The notes under the pieces were generated by a model, which saw only the letters and a program-made list of their open reading frames with translations, ran no database searches and was not told the origin of the DNA. Below are positions 1 to 13,084 of a DNA stretch of 64,000 nucleotides, one piece after another; position 1 is the stretch's first letter; the number at the start of each line of letters is the position of its first letter. Location: contig NW_026622852.1 of the NCBI RefSeq assembly GCF_023065955.2, positions 10,957,423 through 11,021,422 on the forward strand, given 5' to 3'. The position numbers were made by a program, and so were the translations under genes. This stretch comes from Ursus arctos (taxonomy: Eukaryota; Chordata; Mammalia; Carnivora; Ursidae).

Positions 1-1110
1 ACCAGTCGAATTTTAGCACCAACATTTATGCACAAGTCTATACCCTATAAAAGCCACTTTCTCAATAATTCCTCATGCAATATCCTTGGGGAAAACAATA
101 TAATCGAGTTTTATAGGAGGGCAGGTTTCTTAATACCAGCTGGTAATATCTGGGCCCTGAAGCATGCGAACTGATCATATTAAAATCCAGATACTAGCTA
201 TTATTTCTAAAATTGTTGCTTCATTCATATTTAGCATGAAGAGGAGTCTATCTAAAGCAGGCTCTATTTAATACAATGTGGTTTTAATTGGAGTCTGTTT
301 TAGATGAGCCACCTGTATTTCATCTTTTTAAAATTATCCATAATTTTCTGCACAATTTGCCTCTGCAACATAACGAATAGCAGTTAGTTATAGATTATTG
401 CCATTGTTTAGATGTCTAAGAAGAGAAGGCAAAACTCTCTATTTACTGAAACACAACGGCCCCATACCAAAGAACGAAAGTAGGAAACCAGGGCTCTGCC
501 CTGTTCCAGCACAGGGATGAACAAAGATATGTATACGGAATTATTCTTGAGCCTTAACTAGAAAGATACCAAATAAAAGATACTGTTAATCTTGCTTCAT
601 TATGGCTACTCTGAAGCCTAGTGCTACAGTAACTAAAATCTCACTTCCTTTTCAATGCAAGAAGAGCCTCTTTCTCTTTTTAAACATTTTTAACTCTGGA
701 TAATGCCACCAACAACGTCAAATAACTTTTTTTTTAGTTCTATGGCTCTACTTTGCAATTATTTTTACTTAAATATATTCACGGCTTATTCCCAACTAAA
801 ACCATTCAAAAGCTTTATACCATGTCACTACTGTCTCGTTTTTATCTGCCTCATAATCATTCAAGTTTTCTGAAATATGGAATACCACAGCATCATCATC
901 ATCATGATTCCAATACAGATCCAAGTAAACAGCAGTTTGCAAACTGAAAGATATTTGTGCGATGCCTGTAACAAGAATCACATAACAAAGGAAACACCTA
1001 AAATGCAAGCTTCAAAGAAGATTCTTCATTTAATCTATTTTGAATTACCAAAAACATACCCCAAAGTCAATAGCCAAAGTCAGAATTTCAGTGGGTATCA
1101 AATATATTAA
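1..1110. other. AT-rich non-coding sequence, nothing assigned
   Basis: No recognisable gene, RNA or repeat was seen. Open frames here are short (under 80 codons), overlap on both strands and have low-complexity AT-driven composition, including a CAT/CAC run that reads as histidines near 890-905. This looks like unique intergenic or intronic DNA. Confidence 0.5.
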
Positions 1111-1122
1111 AACTGCTTTTCA

Positions 1123-1325
1123 GGGGCGCCTGGGTGGTTCAGTTGGTTGAGCAACTGCCTTCGGCTCAGGTCATGATCGCAGGGTCGTGGGATTGAGCCT
1201 CGCTTCAGACTCCCTACTCAGTGGGGAGCCTGCTTCTCCTTCTCCCTCTGCCTGATGCTCCCCTGCTTGTGCACTCCTGCTCTCTCTCTCTCTCAAATAA
1301 ATAAAATCTTAAACAAAAACAAAAT
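1123..1325 (+). mobile_element. CAN-SINE (carnivore tRNA-Lys-derived SINE)
   Basis: The element opens with the typical head GGGGCGCCTGGGTGG, continues through the tRNA-related region (GCTCAGGTCATGATC), a CT-rich body and a (TC)n stretch, and ends in an AAATAAATAAAATCTT-type A-rich tail. It is flanked by an exact 12-bp target-site duplication, AACTGCTTTTCA, at 1111-1122 and 1326-1337, which fixes both ends. This head-to-tail layout is specific to carnivoran genomes. Confidence 0.93.
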
Positions 1326-1337
1326 AACTGCTTTTCA

Positions 1338-2946
1338 TCACATGCTAACCTTGGGCTTGCTACAGGCTATTTAGCAAGAATAAAGTGTCACAATCCACTT
1401 AAATGTGCTACCCAAACTTTTCTCTCTATGCTTACCAGTAACAGAGGTGATTCCTAATTAGTATTTCTCCCCGAAACAGTCTGTTTCACAACAGGACTCT
1501 ACTCACCTTGTCTTTTGACAGAACTATTTATATAAATTATATCTTCCAATTCCAATTTATCTACCATGCTCACTCAATGGGCTTAAGTACACTACAGAAA
1601 TGGCACCTTTCTCTTTTGCAAATGTCAATGTAGTGTTTTCTCCAATATATCCCATTTCTCTACTATTAAGTTCTGACCTTGCTTTGCCTTCTTCCCTACT
1701 TAAAACATTTTTAGGGGTACCACTAACTGCTATTATTTTTCCCAATTTCTCCAAATACAATGTTATAATTAGTCACATGAACTCTAAATATGTCTAGTGA
1801 TAAATAAATACAATTATTACGTTAAGAATAACATATCTAAAAATCTAATCTCAGAATTATTGCCACTCAGCTAACCAAATTATCCTATAAATAGACCTTC
1901 AAATATGTCATTCTTAAACACCAAAGTCAGAGTCCAAGAATCTGCCTCCAGGAGTGGTATGCACTACAGTAGGAGAAAAAAAAAAAACAAAACACCCTAA
2001 CTAACAAAGGTCTTTCCTTTTAATCCAACCCAATAACACCAGCAATTTCCTTCCATATTCCATTACGGGAGTTGCAGTTCAGTGACACTTGATAGAATCT
2101 ATTATTAACATGGTTGGCATAAATTACATACAGCGTACCCTCTGTTCTGTATAAATTATACAGCATACCCCATATGGAAACCATATTTTAATATTAATCA
2201 GTGTTTAATAACAAACACTATATCTGACGTTATTTGTACCAGTTTTTCCTGCTCTCGTATTTTGCTGCACTACTTCCTCAGTTTGTCTGCTAGGATGTTT
2301 TAGTCTATGAAGCCAAGGCTCTTGAATTTTTTCACTATGGTTAAAAAGGGATTAATTTTATCCCATGTTCTATTAGTTACAAGATAACTGAGCTCCTTGA
2401 AAGACATCACCATAAATTATCTTGATCCAGAAATTATTCTGAACATTGGTAGGTAACAACGCTTTTGCATAAACATCCTTATTTGTGGACGTTACTAATT
2501 AATTTTATTTACTTTACAATTTTATGTCTTTTTTTGCCCTTGGTCTCTGTCATGTAAAATTTATTAGCCAATGTGCCACAAGCTATAACTAGTTGCATTT
2601 ACTATTTTATAATACTTTGGAGTACTTTGATAACAGCAAGTACTTTTCTATTTTAGTAAGCACAGTCTTTACATCAGCATGTTATGAGAATATACAATTT
2701 TACTGAGAAGTCAAAAAAATTAGTAATTAGATCAGTCTGAATTAATACTGCAGATTTTTGTGTGTATGCGCAAGATACAATTTGAAGTTACATGTTTCAA
2801 AATGGGAAGGACAATTCTATTGCATGGGGTTTTTAACCAACTCTCATTAGAGACTCCAACAAGCTAAATGTATTTTTGAACAAAATCTTATAATAAACTG
2901 AATAGATAAGTCATAGAACTTTTTTAGATATGGTTCCTTAGTGCCG
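1338..2946. other. Unique AT-rich non-coding sequence
   Basis: About 1.6 kb without a recognisable gene or repeat. Two opposing frames of about 65 codons near 1557-1797 overlap each other and have no homology I recognise. I see nothing functional to report. Confidence 0.45.
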
Positions 2947-2957
2947 TTATCTAGTTT

Positions 2958-3154
2958 GCTTTTTTTTTAAGACTTTATATATGTATGTATGTATGTATAT
3001 ATGTATGTATTTGAGAAGAGAGAAAGCGTGAGCAGGGGGAGGGGCAGAGGGAGAGGGAGAAGCAAACTTCTGGCTGAGCGGTGACCAGGACCCTGAGATC
3101 ATGACCAGAGCCAAAGGCAAACACTTAACTGACTGAGCCACCCAGGCACCCCTA
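2958..3154 (-). mobile_element. CAN-SINE, reverse orientation
   Basis: Read on the minus strand this is a tRNA-Lys-derived CAN-SINE. On the plus strand it starts with a T-rich tail, then a (TATG)n microsatellite at about 2978-3010 grown from the tail, a purine-rich body, and ends with the complement of the SINE head (GAGCCACCCAGGCACCCC). The 11-bp target-site duplication TTATCTAGTTT lies at 2947-2957 and 3155-3165. The body is more diverged than the SINE at 1123. Confidence 0.9.
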
Positions 3155-3165
3155 TTATCTAGTTT

Positions 3166-6100
3166 TTAAAATGGGTTTCATCAATACAGAGGAGAAAGAA
3201 AAGTTGCTTATTTGAAAGATCACTAACAAAACTTCATACATGCCACATGACAAGGGGTATGGGGTCCAAGTGGAAGGCAATAAAAGGAATAAAAGGACTC
3301 CCAGCAAGTAAGAACAGGAGATACATTTTGCAGGGCTTTTGTTTGTTTGTTTTCTAATGTTGAGAGACTGGGAGCAATTTAAACTTAAGTTAAAAGATAC
3401 TCAAATTTTTCGCAAAGGAAATGATAAAAATAATCTTAGGAATGTTCCTTGGACTATTCTAGAATATTAGAATATGGAGACTGTTAGGAAAAGTGAGCCA
3501 ACACACCCAAACACTAAATTAAAGTTTGAAATCATATTGGCATATTGGTCATAAAAATCATAATGCTGCAGGGAAAAAATCTAATACAAAAAAAAAAAAA
3601 AAAGAATGCCTGACCAGCTGTGGTTTATTGTGCAGGAAGGTGCATGTTTTTAAGGAAAGCCTTCTTTGGTCTCATGTCTAACATACATGTCTATATACTA
3701 TGAAGCACAGCTGAAAGAGGAATAGAGAATACAGGAACAGATTCCAAATCCAAAGAATATCCCAAAAAGATCTGAAGGGAAGTGATAAATTTGGAGGTTA
3801 CTTTGCCTTTTCTTTCTTTCTTTCTTTAGCCAAGCTACTGGAATTCTGTATCTCACTTAGCAGATCCTCACAACAAGCCAAACAGGTGGGATGTTATTTG
3901 AAGCCAGTCTCTTATTTAATTAGTAAATGAAAGAGTGTTGATGCAAAATCTGGATACAATTTTAAATCATTTGTTCTATAATTATTCTATGATTAAAAAA
4001 GAAAAAAAAAAGCTCAAGCACTGTTTTCCTAGCTAATGGGAAAAACAGGTTAGGGGACCTTAAGAATAAATCTTGCTGTGGTTCAAAGACAACAACTCTG
4101 AATTATTTTTTCCTTCTTGCTGTCTATGTAGGGGCAAAATTCTTTCTCCATTTACTTTTTTATCATATCCTTATGGCTTTCATTAGGCAAATGAAGGATA
4201 CAGAATTAATTTTGTGTTCAGAATTACTCAATGCGAAGCCCTATATAGGAACTCATGGAAAATGACACAAAGAAATAGGCTTCTTAAGGTGCCTAATGGA
4301 CAAGCAAGCTTTAAAGGGGAATTGCTCCTTAGTGTTCATGGGATTCAGACCTAAAGTGAAGTTGGAATCATGTGAGATGCTGTGAGAGATTCAGCAAGCT
4401 CTCATAGAGTGTAAACATAGCAGTTCAAGTTGTGATGTTCACCTGACATCAAAGCCATCTCTCCAGAACATGATGGGGCAAGCCTCCACCAGGGAAGACC
4501 TGCCTGTGTCAAATGGATGGCTTCTAGCCCCCCAAAATAACCGAAGGTGCAATTTACATTGCAATGGTACCTAATACATGTGGGCTATACTACACTAATT
4601 CCAAGTGTTCAAAGTCATAACTAAATTTCTATGGCTGCCCCCAAAATATATATATAGTAGCTTATATAAATAATACCTTAAAAATGCAGCAGCCCATGTA
4701 TTTCAAAGACATGTAAACACAACTAAGTGTTTAACACACCTGCAGAGTGGAACAGGCCTCATCTATGTAAGGAGAGCTTACTAGCTACTACAAATTTTAA
4801 ATAAACTGATGGAACAAGATTAAAAGAAAAAAGGAAATAGCCATCTGCTGCATCAAAGGTGAACAACATATACCTGGCAAGGGGAAAAAATACACAAATT
4901 CAAAATGTTAAGAATACTGTGGTATAATTTACATATAGTCAAATACATAAATCTTAAGTATCTGGCAAGAATATACTTTGGAGGAAACACAAAAATCAGA
5001 GACTGATTTTTTTTTTCTTACTTTGATTTTTATACCGAGGTGTGGTTGATAACAAAATCACTGGGACATTAAAGCAACTATAATTAGCAGTGGTGACTCT
5101 AAGCAGGATTGGACCCACCTCCCAAATTTTAAATGATTGCTTCAAGCTAAATTTCTGGGAATTTCTTTGGTCTGGTAATCAGTCTGGGAGTCTTGTAGGA
5201 ACAAGCTTTCTCGTGATATTTCCACTGCCTCGTGGTTTCTGGCAAGGTTGAGCCGTCTACAGAAACAAGATTTTCTAAGAGTGTCTTGTTATTTCCATTT
5301 CCTATCTCAAATGAAACCAAGTGTATGTGGACAAAAATGTTAAAAATACACACATAGGCAAACTTCTCATCATCAAGGTTGTTTCTAAATCCAGCCAAAT
5401 GAAATTCATCAACACTGCTTCTGAAGATCCAAGGCAGATCTAGCTGTACTGGTTATTGGATAAAACAGAAAACTTCTAAGAAGTGAACTGAATAACTTTC
5501 TATTTTAAAAAAAGTAAGCTATTCTCATAACCATGCCAGCATTAAGAATGTTTAAGACATAAGACATATTAATATACTAAGCACCCCAAAGTCTTTAAGA
5601 CTACATGGGCCTTTTCAAAACATGATTCTTTAGATTTGGATTCTTATCTGCACTCCTTAAGTGGCCTATGTTTCTAATTACATTTAAACTTTTACATATA
5701 GCACACACTGTATGCACTGTGCCATATTCCACTCATAAAAGTGTGTTCCCAGAAAAAGATGCCCTTAAAAAAATAGAATTCACTTTTTCATCTATGAAAA
5801 TATGCCAAACAGACAATAATAAACTCTGAAGGGAATGGGATAGTATAATTTTTTTAATATTTCCTTTTCCATTTATTTTAAATAAATACAATTCGGTCTA
5901 TTTCTAAATGCCCACAAAAATTGCCTTACCTAAGACCACTGAATAGGATTTAGGATTCTTGGCCGGAAATTTGGTTATCTAAACACAATGATAATATAAA
6001 TTTCAAAAGGTAAAGATAATAGACATTAATCTTGCCTAGGATAGCAATATAACTTCAGGGTAATGACTCAGTTATTATTGATCTGACCATATAAGATATT

Positions 6101-9100
6101 TAGAAAATGTGAGGTTTAAGTAACTCTCATAAGGAGGAAAAAAGTATAAAGGATGTCATGTGTAACAGGCTATTTTCCCTGAAAGAAACTTTTCCTCAGT
6201 GCTGACTTAAAAACTTTTTAGGTTATGGAATGAAAAAAAAACTATATTTATTTTTTATAAAAACAGAAGTTAATAAAGTATTCTGGGATCACACTTCAGA
6301 AGACATTTCATCAAAAAAACTTTAGTTCAAATAGCAGAAATGATGAGAATTCAGGTTCGTGGAAATGCTATCATTGGCCTCTATTAAGTATGTGAACAAA
6401 TCATGGCCATTTTATTCTAATATTAAATTTTGGTATTAGCTTACTAATTACCAACATCTAGAAAAGAACAAAAGCTCACTGTCTGGTCTATTTAACTTTT
6501 GTAGGCAGAGGTCTAACATATATTTCAATAAAGATCTCAAGTTGTAACTTCAAAGTAATTACACCCTCAATGCACCACTGTTGAATGTTATTACTGTATT
6601 TATTCTCTTTTTATTGTCTTTATCTGTTAGTGTCTCTTATTTAATTCTGTAACAAAACTTCTTATTTTCTTATGACAACAATAGCAACAAAAACAAACCT
6701 TACAGCATCACAGTTAAAAGGCAGGGGGAAAACCTCCAAAGTGCATTCTGCCCCTGTTAGTGACAGTTTGAGGAGTTTTGTTTTGCTTTTAAAGACCAAT
6801 TTTTATTTTTACAGATATATGAACTCATTTCCACTATGCTGCTTCTAATGATCATAAATTAAAAGTAGCAATATAAAGATCTTCATAAAAACTAGAGACC
6901 AGTGAAGTATTTGATACACTCTGTCCTTAATATTGCCAAACTACATTACTGGTTAAGAAAATTAACCAAAAGAAGAATGCTAAGTCAACAGACTACAAAA
7001 TCCAACAGGAAGGGCTACATGTTAAGTAAGTGCAGTGGTGATGTTGGATTAAATCAGGAAACCAAATATTCAAAGATAGATGAATCTTCTTTTCCTTCTC
7101 TCTCTCCCTCTCCATCCCCCTACCATACCCAAGCGACAACCATCATTTCCAACACATTTTCTATCCAGACAATCTAAATACATTGTATTACACACAGATA
7201 CATGAGAGTTCATCTAACTTTGAGACCTTTACAATGTTTAACAAAACACATGGGGGACAAAACCCTTTCATGTTAGAAAATGGCAATTATTAACTACGAA
7301 TTTCCAACTAAATTTTCATTTACAGGTTAATAGTTTCCTCAGAAAGCAGAGAATCCCCTGTTCTTATTATGTGTTTAACATTTCATATTATACAACCCCA
7401 TTAAGAGGTCATTCTATCAGGCTAAGCCAACTTGTAGAAAACACCTAAGTTTACGCAAGAAACGGTGAGGGCTGGCTTGCTGTGAATCATGAACCTTATG
7501 GATGTATTCTAAAAGGTTTTAACAACCCTGTAGCCCTTCAAGAAGATCTCAACAGAAGGCATCAAATATGTGAACTTTAGCTTACCATAACCCTCTAGCT
7601 GATGAAGAGCCCAAACGGGGCATCAGAATGCCTAGAATCAAGACCTGGATATGTCCCTTGTGGTTATATGACATCAAGCCTCTGAATTCCAGAAGCTTCG
7701 CTCTTACAATGAAACAAGCATATCACCCTGTTTCATTAGAAAGGTGCAACGAGGACTTGATAAGCAGTAAGTTCACGGTTCCAGAAAAAGCTAAGATGTT
7801 ATGATTGTGAGCATTTACAGATGTACCAGCACGTGAGTACTGGAAATTAGAAGCTCAGAGTAAGACCTAGAAATGCTCACGGAGAAACACGAGGATTGTC
7901 GGATAAAGTAACTACTGGAATAGTACAAAGAATGAAGGCTTTGGTCTACAATGTAGAAATAAATTTACCATAAATATTAATTCCCTAACAAGTTCACTGT
8001 TTACTTTTTAAACTTTGCTTTATAATACAAATATACATACACAATCATACTATGTATAGTATTTGAGTATTTTTAAAAAATACTTCAGCTTGCAAATCAT
8101 TCAAAAATATCAGTGAGACAATTAAAATAAAACCTTGAAGATCTTAAATTGTGGAAGAAAGGTACTGGTCACATGGGGGAGAAATCTCTTCTCCCTTCTA
8201 GAAATTCTTCCTTTCCTACAACTGGAAAACTTAAAAATCCACACTAAATAAATTTGGTAAGGCACTGTCCCAGATAATCTAAAGCAAACCATTATTACTA
8301 TTATGAAACTGTTTAACTGTCCCAATCTGTCGCCTTTATTGAAGTTTCCTAGCTTTTTAGTCTGATTACTAAATAGTTTCTCATCACTAAAAATTTCTAT
8401 ATTAAAAAAGTATTAAGATACAAGTTAAATAATTTATTGGACTAAGGATGCCTATTATCACATAAGTGCCTGAAATCAGTGGGTCTCTAGGTAATATTTC
8501 TAAAACTTCTTATGCAGTAATTCTAATCCAAATAAATGCTACACTTCAATGGAGGATTTAAGATTAAATGAAGTAACACGTATATAAACATATAACCATC
8601 ATAAGTCCTTTTCTGGAACAAGCCAAGAAATAGTAAGAACACTACTTAAGGTGGTGTTATTTCATAGAAGGGCCACTTTCCTGTTTGTTGTTAAAATTTA
8701 AAAGTCACCAATATCTACCAACTTACTGGTTAAAGATTTGTTCTCCACAATAAGTAAACACCCAAAGCAGCAAGTTACTAAGCAACATTTATCATCTGAT
8801 TTCTACCTCCTCATCATAGTTAAGACTTACCATCATATTCATAAGCCTAAATAAACTGACCCTACTTCTAAAACACTCATCTTACATGTTACTAAAACAT
8901 TACCAGGCCAACATGCTCTTTGCACTTCCTCATCCCCAACTGGAAATTATATCTAATACAGTTTTGGTTTTTTACTTTGAAATGTTAAAATGTGTGCATA
9001 AAGAATTTTTTTTAAATGAACAGGAGAAAGAATAGAATACCTATAACATTCAACAAGCCTGAACAGCATGCTGCTTTAGAAGTGCTGTTTTAGGCAATGC

Positions 9101-9349
9101 CGTAACAGCTTCTGATTCTAACCTAAGAAATATCTGAGGTTCTTTCACATGACACTACGAAGTATTGCCACGCACACCTGAACTCTTCTTTGGAAGGTAG
9201 AGTGCATATTTTAACATATTCCTCTTCACTGTATAGCTTTCCTTATTTTTTCCTCAGTGATAAAACAATACAAACCATTCTGTAAGACCAATGACCAAAC
9301 CACTCTTCCCACAGCATCCACCTAATTTTTTTTTCTTTTACTTCTGTAG
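3166..9349. other. Long AT-rich non-coding stretch with short simple repeats
   Basis: About 6 kb with no convincing gene. It contains an A16 tract at 3588-3603, a (TTTC)n run at 3807-3827 and a probable old L1 fragment near 4917-4965. All open frames are short and unremarkable. The remainder shows no repeat family that I can name. Confidence 0.45.
4917..4965 (+). mobile_element. Possible old L1M fragment
   Basis: The segment GTGGTATAATTTACATATAG followed by AAATCTTAAGTA resembles a block common in old mammalian L1 (L1M) elements (gtataattnacatanaataaa...cttaagtgt). It is short and diverged, so the assignment is tentative. Confidence 0.3.
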
Positions 9350-9469
9350 ACTCAAAAATCTCTGAGGCAAATCTACAGCCAGTTGCCAAGTGTCTGTTTG
9401 GCAACAGAGAGACTGTCATCACTGATATCCCGTGCTCTCTTGGGATTCAAGAAACAGGGAAGGAAAATA
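9350..9469 (+). other. Exon-like segment (candidate, unproven)
   Basis: A strong acceptor-like sequence (T-rich tract ending CTTCTGTAG at 9341-9349) precedes a 120-base open segment that ends at a GTGAGT donor-like site (9470-9475). With phase-1 boundaries on both sides it encodes 39 complete codons with balanced composition, starting SKISEANLQPVAKCLFGN. A second frame is also open, which weakens the case. I do not recognise the peptide and see no adjoining exon within several kb, so this may be chance. It also contains a perfect inverted repeat at 9382-9405. Confidence 0.2.
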
Positions 9470-9609
9470 GTGAGTGACTGGGGCCATGTTTTTTTGTTTT
9501 CTTAAATCTGGCTTTCAAAATGTAGTCTAGAGTTCCCATGGCTTAAACTGTCTACACGAAACTTTTGCTTTGGGATGAAAAGTAACATCAAACCCTTCTA
9601 GGGAAAAGT

Positions 9610-9845
9610 ACAGCTAAGCAGTTCAAGAACCATGAATCTGGAATCAAACTGCTAGGCTCCAATCCCAGTGCTCCCGCTTATTCTCGCTCTGAAAGTGTAG
9701 GCAAGTTACTTAATCTTTCTGGGCCAGTTTCCTTATCTGTGAATAAGAATATCAATATTTCCTAATTAAGGAAGCAATCCCTATAAAACTCTTGGCACGG
9801 CACTTGAACTACAGAAAGTGCTCACTAAATTCAGCCATTATTACC
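9610..9845 (+). mobile_element. MIR SINE remnant
   Basis: The order of blocks matches MIR: a tRNA-related half near 9640-9670, then GCAAGTTACTTAATCTTTCT, a CAGTTTCCTTATCTGTGAAT core near 9725, and the 3' part with ACTCTTGGCACGGCACTTGA and GTGCTCACTAAATTCAGCCA. The copy is old and diverged. Ends are approximate. Confidence 0.8.
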
Positions 9846-10084
9846 ATGGTAGAAAAAGGACTACACAAATGAATAAAGATCACAGGACTATCTTTTCAAG
9901 ACAGGGAGCTGGGATTAATATGAGATTAACACATACGGAGTGGCGAGAAAAATTCAGGTCTATCCAAACCTGGGAGACCTGAATTCCAATACCAGGTCTC
10001 AAATAATTAGTTACTTAATTAGTTACCTTCTGTGAATCTCAATGATCTCATATGCAAATAAGAAAGGTTGGTCTAGAATCTACA

Positions 10085-10215
10085 TTAGCAGTTTTCCAAC
10101 CCCGCCTGTATATTTTAATCATCTGTGGAAACTGAAAGAAATATCCATACATACCTGTCTCCACCGAAGATCCAACTCTAATTAGACTACTTACAGTGTT
10201 TGGAGGCATCATCTT
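10085..10215 (+). mobile_element. MER5-like hAT-Charlie remnant
   Basis: Diverged similarity to MER5A: a block like TTTTAATCATCTGTGGAAACT, then a region comparable to the 'ccaccgaagatccaactctaatt' portion of the consensus. No clear terminal inverted repeats remain. The assignment is moderate at best. Confidence 0.4.
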
Positions 10216-10615
10216 AAGTTCCTCCTATCCTTTAATTCTAGAATTCTTAGCTTTACCTATCTTTTTCTGCATGAAAAAATATGGAGATCTCATATTCTAA
10301 ATATGTTAAAAGCAGCGATCACTACTTATGCTTCTTGGTATTAATGGGGGTAGCAGGTATCCACAGTCCCCATTTTTGGCCTCTGCTGGGGTAAATGGTA
10401 CAAGCACATGGCTCTTTTTCTGCCCCCAAATTCATCTCCCCCAGGATGGCTTACAATTAAATATTTTATATCTAGGAAATCACCAGATTTCTTTAGCACG
10501 TTTTCCTCAATAATAACAAGTAGCCAGTTTTTAAAAACTTGAGTTCTCTTGACACTGTAAACTTCCCAAAATATCCATGGGTGGGGGTACACCTAAAGCC
10601 CGAAAAAAAAAAAAA

Positions 10616-10679
10616 ACTCCAAGAGAACCTTAGAAGAACTTTTAAATACTCCAAGAGAACCTTAGAAGAACCTTTAAAG
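10616..10679. repeat. Two-copy tandem duplication, 32-bp unit
   Basis: The unit beginning ACTCCAAGAGAACCTTAGAA occurs at 10616-10647 and again immediately at 10648-10679, with two mismatches near the unit end. It lies directly after an A14 tract (10603-10616), which suggests replication slippage. Confidence 0.9.
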
Positions 10680-10779
10680 ATATCAAAGCAAAGACTCACA
10701 GTTAACAAATGGTAACCTATATCAAAAGTGTTTGAAATACCTTTTATTTCTATTCTGCCTTTCCACAATGACATCAAAG

Positions 10780-12214
10780 TTTCCTACACATATAAAATCA
10801 AAAGATATTCCAGGGAGATATTTCATTCCCAACTTACTAATGGAGTCAGGGGCAGAAATGAGAAGAGAACTTAGATTTCTGAAATAACCTCAAGTGGCTT
10901 CTCAAGTCATCACAACATGAGTGAAAAAATGAGGGGACTGAACTAAATTATTCAAGACTAAGGTTCCATATACCTTCAATATATTTTGTTTGTAAGATTA
11001 TTTTTAACAAAGATTCTTTTTCTGACAGTATCAAAAGTTGAATATAAGCTTTCCAGGCAACAAAACTTAAAGCTGAAAATTCCTTTCCCTATGTAATCAT
11101 TATAGCTATTACAAGAAAAAAAGGAATAGACTCCAAATGTAGTCTAGATAGGCTAAGTCATTTATAGTCACTGGGATCTGAATAATCCCAAATTCTCTAA
11201 AGCATTCCTCTTTTTTTTTTTAGCCAGTGCCTTGTGTTTATAGAAAAATCACAATTTATCCTTTAAACTAATAATAACAAACATGAAAGGAAATGTATAA
11301 TCAGTGGCATAAGACAGTTTTTTTGGGATACTCAGCCTAAGAGTATTGAGGGAAAAACAGAAAAAGAGACAGTAAATAAATGGTACATATTAAATATCAT
11401 AGAGCAAAACCTGTGACTGTCAAGGATGGAATAAACTTTCCAAACAGAAGGTGACTGCTGCCTCTCTAGCAGCTTTTTTTTATTTCCTCTTTCTTTTCCT
11501 TAGCGTTGATTTAGTCATTTTATTTTGCTCTCTCTCTTCCTCTTAAAAGTTTGAAGGAAAGCAGGACCTACCTGTTCTAGAAAGAGACTTTGTAAACTAG
11601 CACCTAACTCCTCAACATTCCGTGCATTAAAAAAAAATCTTAAACTCTGCCAAGAGAAGCCACAACAAGGATGCTGAATTCCTCTCTGTAAAAGAATTTG
11701 CTACTGAGTGCTGTCAAAATAGTCTCTCAGGTAAACTCTTAAACAGATACAAAGATCCCTGTCTATGAATCACATTTAAATTAAAAAGATAATAATTAAT
11801 AAAGTTCTTTAAACCTTGGCTTGAATAAGAGAAAACAGTATTTGAAAGAGTAGGATCAGAGGCGCGAGGGGACAGCCTAGGTTTCTTCTGGCACTGTACT
11901 GCTGTGGGAAACTCAAGGAATCTTGTCCCAAATCTTCATCTTAAAAATTTGTACAACAGTCCTTACTACTTCCATCCTTCACAAAATGTTATGATTTTGT
12001 TATTTTTCACATGTTCAGAGACCCTTAAATGAAAGGACTCCAATTTGATTAAAGGCTCTAGTTTGGCTCAGATTTTTATACTTTCCACTATACTGAATAG
12101 TTTAACAATTATATTAAAATGTCCATTACTAAATACATCTATATTACCACATTACATATTTAATAGTTAGAAGAAAATGTCCAAAAAGGCTCTGTGGTAC
12201 CTTAGGGTAGAGTG
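10780..12214. other. Unique non-coding sequence
   Basis: No identified repeat or gene. A minus-strand segment at 11572-11685 looks weakly exon-like (38 open codons between TTTTACAG and GTAGGT). It is described in the findings and not called as a gene. Confidence 0.4.
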
Positions 12215-12455
12215 TTTGAGAAACTGGGCATCATATCTGGAATCACATCCTTGTCCCATTCCCATTACTGATTAGCTGTGTAACCATGGGTAAGTTATTC
12301 AAGGCTGAGTTTCTGCCGATATCAAGTAGGAATAATAACAGTACTTACATGAATAAGATGTTAGAAAGATTGTATCTGCGATAATGTACATAAAGTCTTA
12401 GCCCATCAACTGTAACGATTAAGTAGCTTAATGAAGAGTAGCTACTATTAACCTA
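12215..12455 (+). mobile_element. MIR SINE remnant
   Basis: MIR-type blocks in order: ATTAGCTGTGTAACCATGGG, TAAGTTATTCAAGGCTGAGT, AGTAGGAATAATAACAGTAC, a GCGATAATGTACATAAAGTC segment and a terminal TAGCTACTATTAA. The copy is diverged but its layout is complete. Confidence 0.78.
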
Positions 12456-13084
12456 ATCAACCAGCACTTTTTACCCTGAAATTATCCAGGCCACTGGGGC
12501 TACAGGAATCTCTCAGACTGTGACTCAAGTCCAGAATGACTCTGTGGCTTCTCACTCCCTCAAAACCTAAAGAAGGAAAGTGAGGACAGACATCCAAACT
12601 AAAATATACTTTCGGAACCTCTTAAGGACAAAGTTTCCCTTTCAGGCCATTTCCAAGGGTTCTGAAACTGCTCTCAGAATATTTCAGAACCTCCACATGT
12701 ACAAAGAATACCTCTATTTTCTAAAAGCATGAAGGTTTTTACAAGATAACTGAGGATGCCTAGAGTTTTAAGACACTGGAGAACAAATGAAGCATCCCAG
12801 TCCTGCCTCTGTTGTCTCTGAGCCCCTGAGTGCACAGGGAGGTTGCTATTCCTTCTGAAGAGCAGGGATGTAGACCAAGAACACCGAGAAGCCTGAGACT
12901 TTGAGGTGAACAGTCAGCCCACTGCTGGGGAATTCAGCAGCCTTGGATGGACAGGTAGCAGAGCAATGGAAAGTCCTTCTAATTATATAGGTCATATAAC
13001 AACAGCAAACTATTTGCCAGACTCAAGAGTAACTGTGATGTTAGTGTATTTCCATCATATAGAAAAAACTCATAAAATCTGCCC

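Noticed and set aside
1123..1325. tRNA-like sequence in the CAN-SINEs as a tRNA gene
   Set aside because: The tRNA-Lys-related heads are part of SINE bodies with A-rich tails and target-site duplications, not free tRNA genes.
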